Shown piece after piece: positions 29,190 to 40,395 of a DNA stretch of 64,000 nt. Position 1 is the first letter of the stretch, and the number at the start of each line of letters is the position of its first letter. The position numbers and the translations under genes are program-made. The notes under the pieces are model-generated. The model was not told where the DNA came from. It did not search any database and saw only the letters and a program-made list of their open reading frames with translations. The stretch is taken from positions 1 to 64,000 of the forward strand of contig QVRM01007043.1 of assembly GCA_003439945.1 (NCBI GenBank). The letters are read 5' to 3'. This stretch comes from Dermanyssus gallinae (taxonomy: Eukaryota; Arthropoda; Arachnida; Mesostigmata; Dermanyssidae).

Positions 29190-29911
29190 AATCTAGTTAA
29201 CGCTATTAAGGTTGCGAAATACCTGTACTCATCCTGTGTATACGATGCGCATACAAAAGACAGTCAGACTGTCGACAATAGACCAACAGAAGGACTCATC
29301 CTCTTCCAGAGATGATCTATGCAGATTCAACAGAAAAACGCCGTGGTGGTTTTTTGAGGCATTTGTATAAAGGAGATGGCCGAAATGAGCGAGCTGTAGG
29401 CCTTCGGGCCAATACAAACACCTTTCGGCATTCTGTAAACTGACAGGGGCAAATACGTTCTAATTAGAATTTTTAAAAGCCGCATTGAGTGAGAGAACTG
29501 ACCGCGTATGGACGCGTACCTTGATGTGCAATGGTGTATCGCTACTGAAACAATACATGCAAAATATGGAGCCGATCCATGTTTTGGCATAGCTAGGTAA
29601 TGGTTTTGTTTGAACGATATATATATATATATATATGAAATGCCTGTGCCCCCGTTTTTTTTCGCGTAGTGAAGAGTGAGTTAGTAATCAGATCCACTGG
29701 CAGCCATTCTTGTCGATGTTTGGATAGAATGATGGTTGGGTTCAAAAGTTCCAGTCTATACTCGCACGGACATCGGTGTGGGAAAACGGCGAGCACAATG
29801 GCTTAGTGGCAAATCCTTGCATCCGGGAGGCCTGGGTTTGAGACCCAGACCGGCCACTCTTAAACTGGTTTGCATAGTTTCCAATTTAGACAAAATATAT
29901 GTCGGAGTAGA
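29190..29911. repeat. Tandem repeat unit 1 with tRNA-like promoter
   Basis: The unit begins CAATCTAGTTAACGCTATTAAG and recurs at 29912. Inside are a TA run (29618-29636) and near the right end a tRNA-like head: A box TGGCTTAGTGG (29799-29809) and B box GGTTTGAGACC (29835-29845) with a 5-bp T-stem CTGGG/CCCAG around a 7-nt loop. This is the hallmark of a tRNA-derived SINE. Compared with unit 2 it carries about 145 extra bases at 29226-29385. Confidence 0.7.
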
Positions 29912-30191
29912 GCAATCTAGTTAACGCTATTAAGTTTGCGAAATATGCGAGAATGAAGAAATGAGGGAGCTGTAGGCCTTCGGGCCAATACAAACACCTT
30001 TCGGCGTTGTGTAAACTCACAGGGGCAAATACGTTCTAATTAGAATTTTTAAAAGCCGCATTGAGTGAGAGAACTGACCGCGTATGGGTGCGTACCATGA
30101 TGTGCAATGGTGTATTCGCTACTAAAACAGTACATGCAGAATATAGAGCCGGTCCGTGTTTTGGCATAGCTAGGTGGTGGTTCTGTTTGAA

Positions 30192-30228
<37 letters not shown>

Positions 30229-30503
30229 AAATGCCTGTGCCCCCCGTTTTTTTCTCGCGTAGTGAAGAGTGAGTTAATAATCAGATCCACTAGCAGCCAT
30301 TCTTGTCGATGTTTGGATAGAATGATGGTTGGGTTCAAAAGTTCCAGTCGATACTCGCACGGACATCGGTGTGGGAAAACGGCGAGCACAATGGCTTAGT
30401 GGCAAAGCCTTGCATTCGGGAGGCCTGGGTTTGAGACCCAGACCGGCCACTCCTAAACTGGTTTGCATAGTTTCCAATTTAGACAAAATAAATGCCAGAG
30501 TAG
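29912..30503. repeat. Tandem repeat unit 2 with tRNA-like promoter
   Basis: About 95% identical to unit 1 where they align, with a longer TA run (30195-30225). The tRNA-like head is intact: A box 30392-30402, B box 30428-30438. The minus strand of both units keeps an open frame starting MLAVFPHRCPCEYRLELL, which is more likely a by-product of the recent duplication than a gene. Confidence 0.7.
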
Positions 30504-30639
30504 ATTAAAAAATCTGCCATGACATGAAAAAACCGTACACGGGTATTAGCCTTACGAAAAAAAGATAAACAGAAAAATAATGTCGGTCTTACCGAAAAAT
30601 CAAGCTGCAAACTGTCCCATTTGAGGATTGGGCGCATAA

Positions 30640-31080
30640 GAGCGTTGAGATTCACTAATTCATCGAAAACCTTCGACTGATCATTAGGAAGGAAACCCTA
30701 TCCCTGCGGAGTGTACGACTATGATAATATGAAAATTTCCAAACTGGACATCTCAGTCTGTGCAACAAATTGGGTGAAAGACGTCTAAAAGCAGCAACGG
30801 ATGACAAAACTAAGGTTCGTGTGAACGCTGCGACGAGACCCTGCACAACCATCTTAGACACAAAATCTGCTCGATGGATACCTCGTGATTTGGCGCGGGT
30901 CTTTCTCGAGAAATTACGATAAAATTCGACGAGACGGTCTCCGTTCTCAAGACTAGTCACATGTGATGAAACTTGTGTACACTTTTATGTTCATCAACTT
31001 AAGTTCAAGAGCTCGCAGTGGCCAGGCGTTGGAGTGCCTCCATCCACAAAAGTGAAACGCCCGACATGACACCGTGCATG
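30640..31080 (+). pseudogene. Mariner-family transposase relic
   Basis: Frames on the + strand carry ARWIPRDLARVFLEK and then LVTCDETCVHFYVHQLK and SSQWPGVG, matching the mariner block around the first catalytic aspartate (TGDETWVHFY-type) and the following W box. Stops and frameshifts are frequent. The remainder of the catalytic domain is not visible, so the copy is truncated and dead. It differs from the mariner at 33237 and is another lineage. Confidence 0.5.
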
Positions 31081-31084
31081 TCCT

Positions 31085-32630
31085 TTATCTTCCCGAAAAT
31101 GAGAATTGAGAGAAAGGCGTTTCAACTCGCATTACTCGGCGCTTGGAGCTTAACGCGATGCATGCAACCTCCACCTTAATAAATGTAAAGAAATGGGTGA
31201 CTTTGACTTGACTTAAAATTAATGGAAAATAAGCTATAATGTAAATATTAGTTCTACTTTCCAGAAAAAAAACGTGTCTACACCAAGCCGTATAAATTGC
31301 AAAAACTTTCCCAAACCCATGTGTTTTGTGGCACCTCTGTTTCTGTGACGTTCTGTGTGCCATTCAGCTCTTCGTGTGTTCGTAAAGATCAATTGCGTAA
31401 GCGTCTCTGACTGTGTTGCTTATTTTTCCACGTTCCCGGTGACGAGTTGATTAAATCGCGCGACTTGATGTTTGTGTGTACAATTGAGGTTTTATTGCTT
31501 GTTTTGTCCATTCCACCTCTGCTCCCGTCTACGAAACCACCGCTCTCACCTCTGTGCAGGCGGAGTTCCTGGTTGGTTGTTTGATCATCTCTCCTGTCCC
31601 GTTAGGCGCAGCTTTTTTGTGTTGTTTGCTCTAGGCTTAGGTTGCTCTCCTTCCATACAATGGTGAGCGGACCTTCGAAAGGTCACATCTCTGAAAGCCG
31701 TTGACACTGATCTAGCCTTTCCTCTGACATTTAGAAGGCCCTCTTGGCCTCCGCCTGTAACATCGGCCATGCTGCTTCTCCAATAATAGATCCACTTCTC
31801 CGCTTATAAAAGCAATACAGAGTTTTACGTAATTTGTTTTACTTTTTAAATGACAATTTTTGTGTTTATAACATAACATCGATTTAGAATTCTGACCATC
31901 GATTCCTTTTGTTGACATACTTCGTGGTAGAAAAAACTTGGGTATGGAATCTGTGGCCCGTGTTCAGAAAATGTGATTAACTAACTACACAAAGGCTTGT
32001 GAGGAGCTTATCCTCGAGACTGCACTGTATTGTGTCCATTATTTCTGCCGCATTACCGCGCTGAACCGCCAGAGATAGCCGCTAAAGTAGAAAGTCAAGA
32101 GCTCTTTTCTCCCCTATCGCCAGTTTAATTCGTTGGCCAATATTCTGAAGAAGCGACCTCTCAGGCCCTGTGAAAAACTAAGAAAGAGATCCAACTGCAT
32201 TCAATCGCACGATCTTGGAGGCCATTTCTAGCCGCCCAAAATAACGTTACTCGGCTAGGGAACATCTGAAGCGATCGTTTCGAAGTGTGAGCAGCGTCTG
32301 CCTGGCAGCCCTTTCAAAGCAAAACAGTCCAATTATGTACTAAATGGTGACACGATTAGAATGCATTTTCTTCTCAAGTGTGTGTTCACTTACCCAAATA
32401 TGAAGTATTTATTTCTCTTGTGCATGAGTTGTAGGCTGAATTTGTTGAGTCAGCTAAATTTTATAGGCACGAATGCGAAAATCCTTGGTGAGAATACACT
32501 GCATAGTGCCTCTTAAAATATTGCATTCTTACGCACAATGCCGAATTAATATCTCCAGACTCCGAGACTTCAGACTGGCGAACAGCCGTAATGCTTACTG
32601 TTGAGCTTCCTGGGCGAATATATGTTGATG
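31085..32630. other. No gene seen
   Basis: Unremarkable sequence; no transposon motif or phase-consistent exon recognised. Confidence 0.5.
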
Positions 32631-33236
32631 GTTGGACTTCAATAATGGACCATCGAATTTGTGGATTATTTTCGTTACAAATATATACCCCAGAAACACG
32701 TTTATAGCAATAATTCTAGACGTCAGGAACGCTTTCAACAAAACTGGAGGTGTAAGTGAGGCAAATACCCTACCTTCTTCTATCCGAGTCGTCTTGAGAT
32801 ACCTGGAGGATCAAAGTGTTTTCAGCCGGGAAGTGGCAATACGCCTCTATGAAGAGCCCTCGTAGTGCTCAAATGGTCATACTGTGCTCACGTGTGGGCA
32901 CCTTTCTACGACAAGGATATACGTCTGCTGCAGCGTATTCAGGACACGTTTTCAAAGAAAGTTTCAAGAGGGTGCAACTTGACGCGGGACAGAGTCGTAC
33001 TCCCAAAGTGTAGCGGAGTAACAGCGTCGTGTTGACTACCGCGTTTTTAAAGGTTCTCATACGCAATAATCTTATTTTTAGATACTACCACGTGCGATCA
33101 AACAACCTACGGAGTCGCGGTTGCATTCAACCGCCCGAGATGGTCGCGTATGCGGATGACCTGACTATCACGGTGCAGGCAATTGCAGAAAAAATAAACT
33201 AAATGTTAATAAAACACTGAAACCTACGAAGAACTA
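32630..33236 (+). pseudogene. Composite relic: R1-like RT piece, CR1/Jockey-like piece, R1-like RT piece
   Basis: 32690-32860 reads FIAIILDVRNAFNKTGG, the reverse-transcriptase motif A seen as LDVKNAFN in the element at 40396. 32862-33140 is a decayed copy of the 24498 element (KWSYCAHVWAPFYDKDI, QRIQDTF). 33141-33200 reads VAYADDLTITVQA, the RT catalytic YADD box, and belongs with the first piece. So one retroelement lies inside another. The mariner follows at 33237. Confidence 0.6.
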
Positions 33237-34555
33237 CGAGGTGTGTTCAAAAAGTATCGCGACTTTTGAATTTTCGCGGGTTACGTATATTCGAATTTCG
33301 ATTTTTTGTGGCGTTATGTTGGTACTCATGTCTCTCACTTATGCCGACAAGCTCGGCCATTTTGAATGTTCACTTAATTGTTGACAGCTGCTTTGCTTGC
33401 ACGTGTTTTGGATCGTCTTCGATTTTTACCTATTCAAAAAATGGATCAAAGAACCTGTATCAAATTTTGTGTGAAAAACGAAATTAAGTGCGCGGATGCA
33501 TTCCGACTGTTGACTGTGGCATACGGAGAAGCTACCTTGGACCGAAGCAACGTTTATCGGTGGTACAAAATGTTCTCAGAAGGCCGAGAAGATGTGAACG
33601 ACGAAGAGCGTGCCGGACGCCCGAGCACTTCAACAACAGACGAAAAAATTAATGAAGTGGAGAAAATGGTATTGGCCAATCGTCGAATCACCGTTAGAGA
33701 AGTTGCTGAGGACCTAAACATATCGATTGGCTCGTGCCATTCGATTTTTATCAATGATTTGGGCATGAGACGGGTCGCCGCGAAATTCGTACCAAAATTG
33801 CTCAATTGCGACCAAAAACAGCATCGCATGAACATTGCTAATGAGATGTTGGACTCTGTCCGCGACGACCCAAATTTGCTCCAGAGGGTCATAACTGGTG
33901 ACGAATCGTGGGTTTATGGTTATGACGTGGAAACCAAAGCTCAATCATCTCAATGGAAGCTGCCGCACGAACCAAGACCGAAAAAAGCGCGCCAAGTTCG
34001 GTCGAATGTGAAAGTTTTGCTGACAGTTTTCTTCGATTGCAGGGGCGTGGTGCATCATGAGTTCTTGCCACAGGGTAGAACGGTCAATAAGGAATATTAC
34101 CTGCAAGTTATGCGCAATTTGCACGAAGCAATCCGCCAGAAACGCCCGGATTTGTGGAAGAACAAAAATTGGCTTTTGCACCACGATAACGCCCCTGCTC
34201 ACACATCGTTGCTTGTGCGCGAGTTTTTGGCCAAAAACAACACACTAATGATGCCGCAGCCACCGTATTCCCCAGATCTGGCCCCCTGTGACTTTTTCTT
34301 GTTCCCTAAACTGATAAGGCCCATGAAAGGACGACGTTACGCTACGCTTGACGAGATAAAGACGGCATCGAAGGAGGAGCTGAACAAGATAAAAAAAATG
34401 GTTTTTTGAAATGCTTCGAAGATTGGAAAAACCGTTGGCACAAGTGTATAATATCTCATGGGGATAACTTTGAAGGGGACAAAATAGATATTCATGAATA
34501 AATGAATCATTTTTGAAAAAACACAAAGGTCGCGATACTTTTTGAACACACCTCG
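33237..34555 (+). mobile_element. Near-complete mariner transposon
   Basis: Inverted repeats of about 30 bases start with CGAGGTGTGTTCAAAAAG (33237) and end in its complement at 34555, with one or two mismatches; both ends abut TA (33235-33236 and 34556-34557), the expected target duplication. Length 1319 bp is normal for mariner. The transposase frame lies inside. Confidence 0.95.
33441..34409 (+). CDS. Mariner transposase with a late frameshift
   Basis: Starts at the ATG of MDQRTCIKFCVKN and runs 322 codons. It cuts and pastes the element at TA sites. Seen: an N-terminal helix-turn-helix DNA-binding region, the WVYGYD first catalytic aspartate (TGDESW), the second at HHDNAPAH, and the third 34 residues later at YSPDLAPCDFF, the D,D34D signature of mariner. 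The last 30 or so residues of the family (with WKNRWHKCI) are present in another frame after an A8 run at about 34391, so a one-base slip truncates the protein just after the catalytic domain. The frame otherwise has no stops, indicating a recent copy. Whether it retains activity is unknown. Confidence 0.9.
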   Translation: MDQRTCIKFCVKNEIKCADAFRLLTVAYGEATLDRSNVYRWYKMFSEGREDVNDEERAGRPSTSTTDEKINEVEKMVLANRRITVREVAEDLNISIGSCHSIFINDLGMRRVAAKFVPKLLNCDQKQHRMNIANEMLDSVRDDPNLLQRVITGDESWVYGYDVETKAQSSQWKLPHEPRPKKARQVRSNVKVLLTVFFDCRGVVHHEFLPQGRTVNKEYYLQVMRNLHEAIRQKRPDLWKNKNWLLHHDNAPAHTSLLVREFLAKNNTLMMPQPPYSPDLAPCDFFLFPKLIRPMKGRRYATLDEIKTASKEELNKIKKMVF

Positions 34556-34830
34556 TATATTGTCGGATTGCCGGAATTAACTGTCCCGAAAGAATCGAGG
34601 CCATACTGCTAACAAGAAGGAAGAAGGTTAATCCCATCAGTATATACTTAGCGAGGCAGCAAATGAGTCAGGTCAAGAGGGCCCTAAGCCTAGATATCCA
34701 TCTAATAAGAGTCTTTTGGGGCCAATGCATTCGCAAACATTCTACAAAACGTTTACGGATCAAAGGAATGCGAGCGCAGACTGCTAGTTGGTAGCCGAGT
34801 CGGTCCCGCTTTTTCGGCCCACGATCTGAT
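34556..34830 (+). pseudogene. Continuation of the R1-like RT relic after the mariner
   Basis: 34590-34660 reads PERIEAILLTRRKKVNPISI, which in R1-like elements follows the YADD box; 34711-34800 reads ANAFANILQNVYGSKECERR. It resumes where 33236 stops, so the mariner split this retroelement. Confidence 0.6.
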
Positions 34831-36197
34831 TCAAGGACCCTTTAAAAACAAAGAAAGCAAGATGAATCCTCAGAATCACCCTGGGGAGCGGCACCCCTCG
34901 GGGTTACTTTTAGATTCCAGGAAGAGCTTCTGCCAGCACAAGGGCAGCGCTAGTGCTTTGGTGCTGGCAGGAGCTTTTTCCTTAGATCTGAAGGCCCATA
35001 AGAAACGATAACTGTGGAACAACGGCCCGCAGTCTTCGCTAACTCTTCCGAATTGGGAAAGCTTCCTCGGCGATCTGTGATGCCTGCTAGGAAGAAGCAG
35101 AGTTTGCTCGACACACACTTTTCTGCAGCAATCGCAGAATTTAGGGACAAATGGGCTCATAAGACAGACGGAAGTAGAGCAAATATATCAGTTTATCCTG
35201 ATTTCTGGGTGGGGGCTGGGAGCAGCTATGACAGCGGAAGGACTGAGGAGTACTTAGCTCTGGGAAGGCTTAGTTGTCAACGTACATCAAACGGTGGGGA
35301 AACTCCATAGAACTGTTTTATGGAGTTGAAGGCTCCCAGAAAGTAAAGCTTAAGGGTAGAGGTGCATTTAGTTGGTATCGGTCTTAGCGGCCTAGCATCT
35401 ATCCGCTGAGCTCGAGTCCCACACTGCTCGAGATGGGAAGTGAGACGCATTTTTTTTTGTACTCGCAGCATTAGTATGTAGCATATATGGTGGCGTGGTC
35501 TTGGGGGCTAGTACGCTAGTCATAGATGTCATCTACCTACATTATGCATAAATTACCCTTAAATAGGAATGTTTTTAACTTGGCTTAAACGTAAATGAGT
35601 CCATCCAGGTCGGGTAACCGTAAATTCAATGTAACTTGCTATATTCGATTGTCATTTTTGTAAGATGCAGTGTTGCAGTCCAAAAGCCCAATCGGTTAGC
35701 CCAATAGCAACGATCTGATTACATTATTACCGAGAAGAGGCTTTTGCTGCTGGCGTGACCTATCTTCATCACGACGGAGCCTAAGTTAGCAGCTGCACTG
35801 GATACCTGCAAGTCATTTGTGCATTTTTTAGGCTACTGATTTATATCTCGCCTGCCTTTAGAAGTGTTCTTAATAAATTTCTATTGTGTAAACCGTTGCC
35901 CCATGCTCTGTTTTGTCAGTTGTCAGGCTTAGCTTAATTTGTGGATTAAGTTAAGACTACAACCTGTTAAGCTTTGGCTGTGCACTGTGGTAAGATGCGT
36001 GCGTCTACCGGTATTGCTAAATTTGCGTGTACAGGAGGTTTGCGATTAGTTTGTCATGCATCACAAACAAACATTTTCATGCAGGACCCGGCTTACTAAA
36101 CGCCAGTTTCCCAATAGACAGCCTACACATTAGGCCAAGGCACTCCAATAACATTCGCTTCATTTCACACGAACACATACACACATGTGTATATATA
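34831..36197. other. No host gene seen
   Basis: Contains unrecognised open frames around 34876-35310 and the tRNA-like segment at about 35360-35460. Otherwise plain sequence. Confidence 0.45.
35355..35460 (+). repeat. Weak SINE-like segment
   Basis: Contains TTAGTTGGTATCGG resembling an A box, AGCTCGAGTCC resembling a B box 35 bases later, and a T9 run near 35450 that could terminate RNA polymerase III. Two mismatches in the B box make this uncertain. Confidence 0.3.
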
Positions 36198-37815
36198 CAG
36201 GGTGACCGGATTTTATTGTCTGAAACTCTGGGTATGGTCAGGCATTTTTGCCAAAGAAAAGGGTGTGTTGTGGGAAATGTTTCGTATAGAGGTAAGATTA
36301 ATTTTTAATGACATTTTCTGTCCTGTGAGTTAAGAGGGCTGTCCCGGCATAAGTCTACAAAATGCACGTTTGTGAGAGAACGCAATCCTCAGTTAAAAAC
36401 CTCAACCGAGCATACCGGCGCATTCGGAAGAAAATTCTACATTGTCTGACCTATACTTGGGCTTAGCTAGAGCAGGAGCTATTGTGATATTAAGACGAGT
36501 TAGCAAAATTTGAATTTGATTTTTGCATGTTCGAACTTTTACGCTCTCAGACCTATAGATAACGGCCGATGAGGTAGTTGTTCACTATGCCAGCCCAGAC
36601 ATTCATGTAAAAGCGACGCTGGTGTGCATGCAGGTGGAGCATATGCAGGTTCTCCTTGGCCCAGCAATGAATGTTGTGTGCGTTGAACACACCATCTTAC
36701 GTGAAGGACGCTTCATCCGTGAAGTGAACAAGAGCAAGGAAATCGCGCAGGAAACATTGGCCGCTGCTTGTTGCAGAAACCAGCGAAGTAATGAATGCGT
36801 GGCCGGTGATCAGAATCCCGCAAGGCTTGAACTCGCTGCAACTGGCACGGATGTAGCCGTGATTGATTTAGCACCTCGTGGGCAGTGGTGCGACTTACAC
36901 CGATATTTCTAGCCATCTGCCTAAAGCGATGAGACAATGTGTTGATCCGTATTTGGGCGTCTCACTGTCCGCGGTCGTCCGACGTCGTAATGACGGCCGT
37001 GAAATGATTCAGTTTCGCGGAGCGAACGATGTAGTCGCGTAAAGTTTTTCCGTCAGTTATCCGATGGTGTAGAAAACGCTCCGCGTACAATCGCTGTGAA
37101 GCATTCGCGTTACCGTCTGTTTGACCATACATAAAATGCATGTCAGCTTTCTCGGCATATGTGAGCCGGTCCATCACGATACACATGGTAAAAACGCCTG
37201 CACTTTATAATGGAACGTTAATCGAACGCTGAACGCCTTCTCGTCTGCCCTCGCATCATAGCGGTTCCACTAAGAGCGGCGCGTTTTTCAAAATCAAATT
37301 TTTCTAGAATGGATGACAGGCATTCGTTTGAGCAAGATTTAGACTTACATAAATATGTGTCTTAGCTTCTACAGTTTTGGCGAAACACTTGATTGGTACA
37401 CGGAGACTTGAGTTACTTTGCAACCATAGACGTCAATTTGGCGCCAAACCGATTCTCTTAAGTGTACATTCGTCTAAACGTATTGGTTGTGCACGCGTAA
37501 CGGAAATATTTCGAGAGTTTAGGCGTGAAATTTCAAACATGCAAAAGTGGAATTATATTTTTGCGAACTCTTTTTAGTACCACAATAGTATCTGCTCTAG
37601 TTGGGGGCCAGGTGTACTTCAGACAATCTCCCGACAATATGCTTGGTTTTTCAATTGAGGAATGCGTTCTCTCACAATCGTGCATTTTGTACACTTATGT
37701 CGGGACAGCCACCTCTAAAATCACGACTCAGAAAAATGCATAAAAAATAATCTCATTCCTATACGAAACATTCACCCTTCCCGCACAGTTTCAGACAATA
37801 AAATCCAGTCACCCT
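36198..37815 (-). mobile_element. Tc1/mariner-type transposon with inverted repeats of about 350 bp
   Basis: The left end CAGGGTGACCGGATTTTATT mirrors the right end, where its complement finishes at about 37815 next to TA. Similarity continues far inward: 36265-36560 matches the complement of 37450-37760 (for example GTCCCGGCATAAGTCTACAA against the complementary GTCCCGACATAAGTGTACAA). That gives terminal inverted repeats of about 350 bases instead of the usual 20-30. The transposase relic lies between them on the minus strand. Confidence 0.85.
36620..37186 (-). pseudogene. DUF4817-type transposase relic
   Basis: The first part (37186-36962) contains MDRLTYAEKADMHFMYGQ and NASQRLYAERF, the characteristic opening of DUF4817 helix-turn-helix transposases. 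After a stop, the second part (36937-36713) contains ARNIGVSRTTAHEVLN and RLHPCQLQRVQALRDSDH, the second DNA-binding helix-turn-helix and the following linker. The catalytic DDE part is not visible, so the gene is internally deleted and interrupted. Confidence 0.7.
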
Positions 37816-38927
37816 ATATATATATATATGCGTTCCATAAAAAAATATATATAGATAGATATGTAAATACATATCTATGTGGGTCATCAATCATAAGATG
37901 CAGCGTGCAGTGCGTTTCGTTGGCCGAGCGTATCGCATCTCCGAACGACATTCTGGGGATGTGCTGCCGCTGCGACCAAGGTGGAGTTTGGCGGGACGAC
38001 CAAATTGTCTTATTGCTCCCGAGGGAGTGACAGATACATTTTTATTAGACATCATAGGCGAATATCTTCTGTCGGCCAGCAGTGCCATTAGGAATGCTCC
38101 TGGCGCGCTCCGGTTCCTTGCGTTATCGCGCGAACGCGCTCTTCTCTCTGCTGTCCATCTCTTTCTCTATCTATCCATGTATCTATCTATCTCTCTCCCT
38201 ATCCCTGCCTTTCGCTTAGGCGCTTTCTATCGTATATCTGTGCATTGTATCGTATCCATGGCATGCAACTTTCCCTTCTGCTTTCTCCCCTCCTGCTCTT
38301 ACCTACACAGTCGCCGTCCGTCTATCAGCCCTCGCAGTAGCCTATCTGACGGGCCGCAATCGACAAGCTCGGTCCAGTTGCGATTGCTGCTGCTGCTGCT
38401 GCCGCCGCCATAGAGTCATTTCTATGCGGCATAACTTATCCAAGATCTGTTTCCCAACCCGCTCGCACTTCAGCTGCTACCGGCTTTGGCGATGACCATT
38501 GGTAGTTGCCACCACCACCACCACCACCACCACCACCACCGTTACGCTATGCCGTCGTTCTCCTCTCTTCATCGGCAGTAATAGGCGAACTCCACCACCG
38601 GTGTGGCCCTGCTGTGGGGCCTGGTCTCGGCCGAAGGACACCACAATCGGGGCTAACATGATTTACGCGTCGTGCCGTACAGGGCGGGCTAAGAACGCGG
38701 CTACGGATCTACGCGAACGTGTGCGTTACGATATGTGCCGCAGGCTCTGTGCATTGGTCCACTATCACATTGGCACGCACAGCAGCGAAGGAGGGGGGGG
38801 GGATGGCTTCCCTTTACCGGCACACCGATCTGGGTACTGAGGACACGTCTGAGGCTATGTCTTTGATTGTCGTTGTCGTGGTGGTTGTTGTTGTCGTTGT
38901 CGTTGTTGTGGTTGTCGTTGTTGTTCT

Positions 38928-38981
<54 letters not shown>

Positions 38982-38996
38982 GGTTGTTGTTGTTGC

Positions 38997-39033
<37 letters not shown>

Positions 39034-40395
39034 GCTGTTGTTGCTGTTGTTGTTGTTGTTGTTGCTGTTGTTGTCGGTGTTGTTGTTGTTGTTGTTTGCC
39101 TTCTCGTCACAGTCGGCGTTGTGTCCGACTTGTGCGTTGTCATGGACATGCTAGGCCCGTAGGTGATGGGCATGAGTGTGTACAGGGTAACTTGCGTTCA
39201 GCTAGTTACCGTGCCACGACTTGCGCCTGTTCCGACCGTATTGGTAAGGGTATTTCGTCTCAGTCAGTTGTGTTCTTTTTGTCCGTCTCTCAATCTGTCT
39301 CGACATGTCCGTTTGTAGGCATGCATGGTATTGACGGACAAATCCCCGCGAAGGATCTACCGAAATCCAGAAACGGTTTCCGCTTTTGCACTTGCTCGGA
39401 ATCTTTGTCTCTGTCGTTTGCTCGTTCGTTTGCTATCAAGTAAATTTCTTGTCATATGACTTTGGAAACCGTTTGGACTCTAGGTAGATATATTGGATGC
39501 ATCGCTATACCACTTCGGATTGGGCTATATGACCACGGCCACGGCTGTATATATACATGCATACATACAACTACCATACAACCGTGTTTGTTTACTTTGT
39601 CGCAATGCATTCTAACGCAACAACTGATCTTATTTGATCTTATTTAAACTAGAGGCAAAATAAAAACCGAGTAAAGGGCAATCGATCCTGTCTGTTCGAG
39701 CGGATATTTAACGGCTCTATGATTCGGTCAACAATCATCCGTAAGACTATCTTTCGAAAATACCTTTTCAAGTTGATGTTTGCTATTAATATTAACTAAA
39801 ATAGACATGTCTTAGAAAGGTCGCTTCGAAATGGGTCTCTGTTGCCCTAGATCAAAGACACAAGGTAAGGCTTTTTTTAAAAATCTAAATACCTTTCACC
39901 AAGTGTAGTTAGTCATCCTTCGAATCCATGTTTGAAAAAAATCGATATTTATAAAGGGTTTAATTTCTTACTCGGTGTGGTCAAAATGAAAGTACTGTTT
40001 TACCTAAACAATTTTTCATTTATCTGATCAAAAAATACTGTACTTCTTTGTTGGTATCTTGCTGCAAAGTCTGGACAAAGCCTCAAACCAGAACAGCTGT
40101 ATTGCTTAGGTTCCCGCAAAAAAAACAGTTGTACATTAAATCTCCAAATGGTCTAAGCATAGGTCCAAGTCAAAACGGGCGAAAAGCAAAGTGCGCACAC
40201 TTAAGCGCTCTCTTTTGCTTGTCTTTTTTGACCTGTTAGGTACTTGTGGTTACCAATTGTGTTCTGACTAAGCTACCTTATGTTACAAATACTTGCGTGT
40301 GTCTTTCAGAAAAGAAACATTCTAGCAACTGGTACATTCGGGCGAAACCTCTTACGATGATCTGTGCTTTATAGTACTCATTTTCTAGGCCCACT
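37816..40395. other. No supported gene; trinucleotide repeats
   Basis: An ATG-initiated frame at 37877-38413 (178 codons) passes from a normal-looking start into low-complexity Leu/Ser sequence; I do not count it as a gene. CCA repeats lie at 38508-38540 and a GTT array at 38866-39095. 39100-40395 shows nothing recognisable. Confidence 0.4.
38866..39095. repeat. (GTT)n trinucleotide array, about 230 bp
   Basis: GTT units with scattered GTC, GTG and GCT variants. All frames stay open and give poly-Val, poly-Leu or, on the minus strand, poly-Thr; these are artefacts of the repeat. Confidence 0.9.

Noticed and set aside
37877..38413. 178-codon ATG frame
   Set aside because: It begins normally but soon becomes Ser/Leu-rich low complexity from CTAT and CTG repeats; no splice sites, domain or poly(A) support.
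38719..39162. 147-codon Val-rich frame and overlapping Leu- and Thr-rich frames
   Set aside because: All come from the GTT array, which has no stop in these frames.
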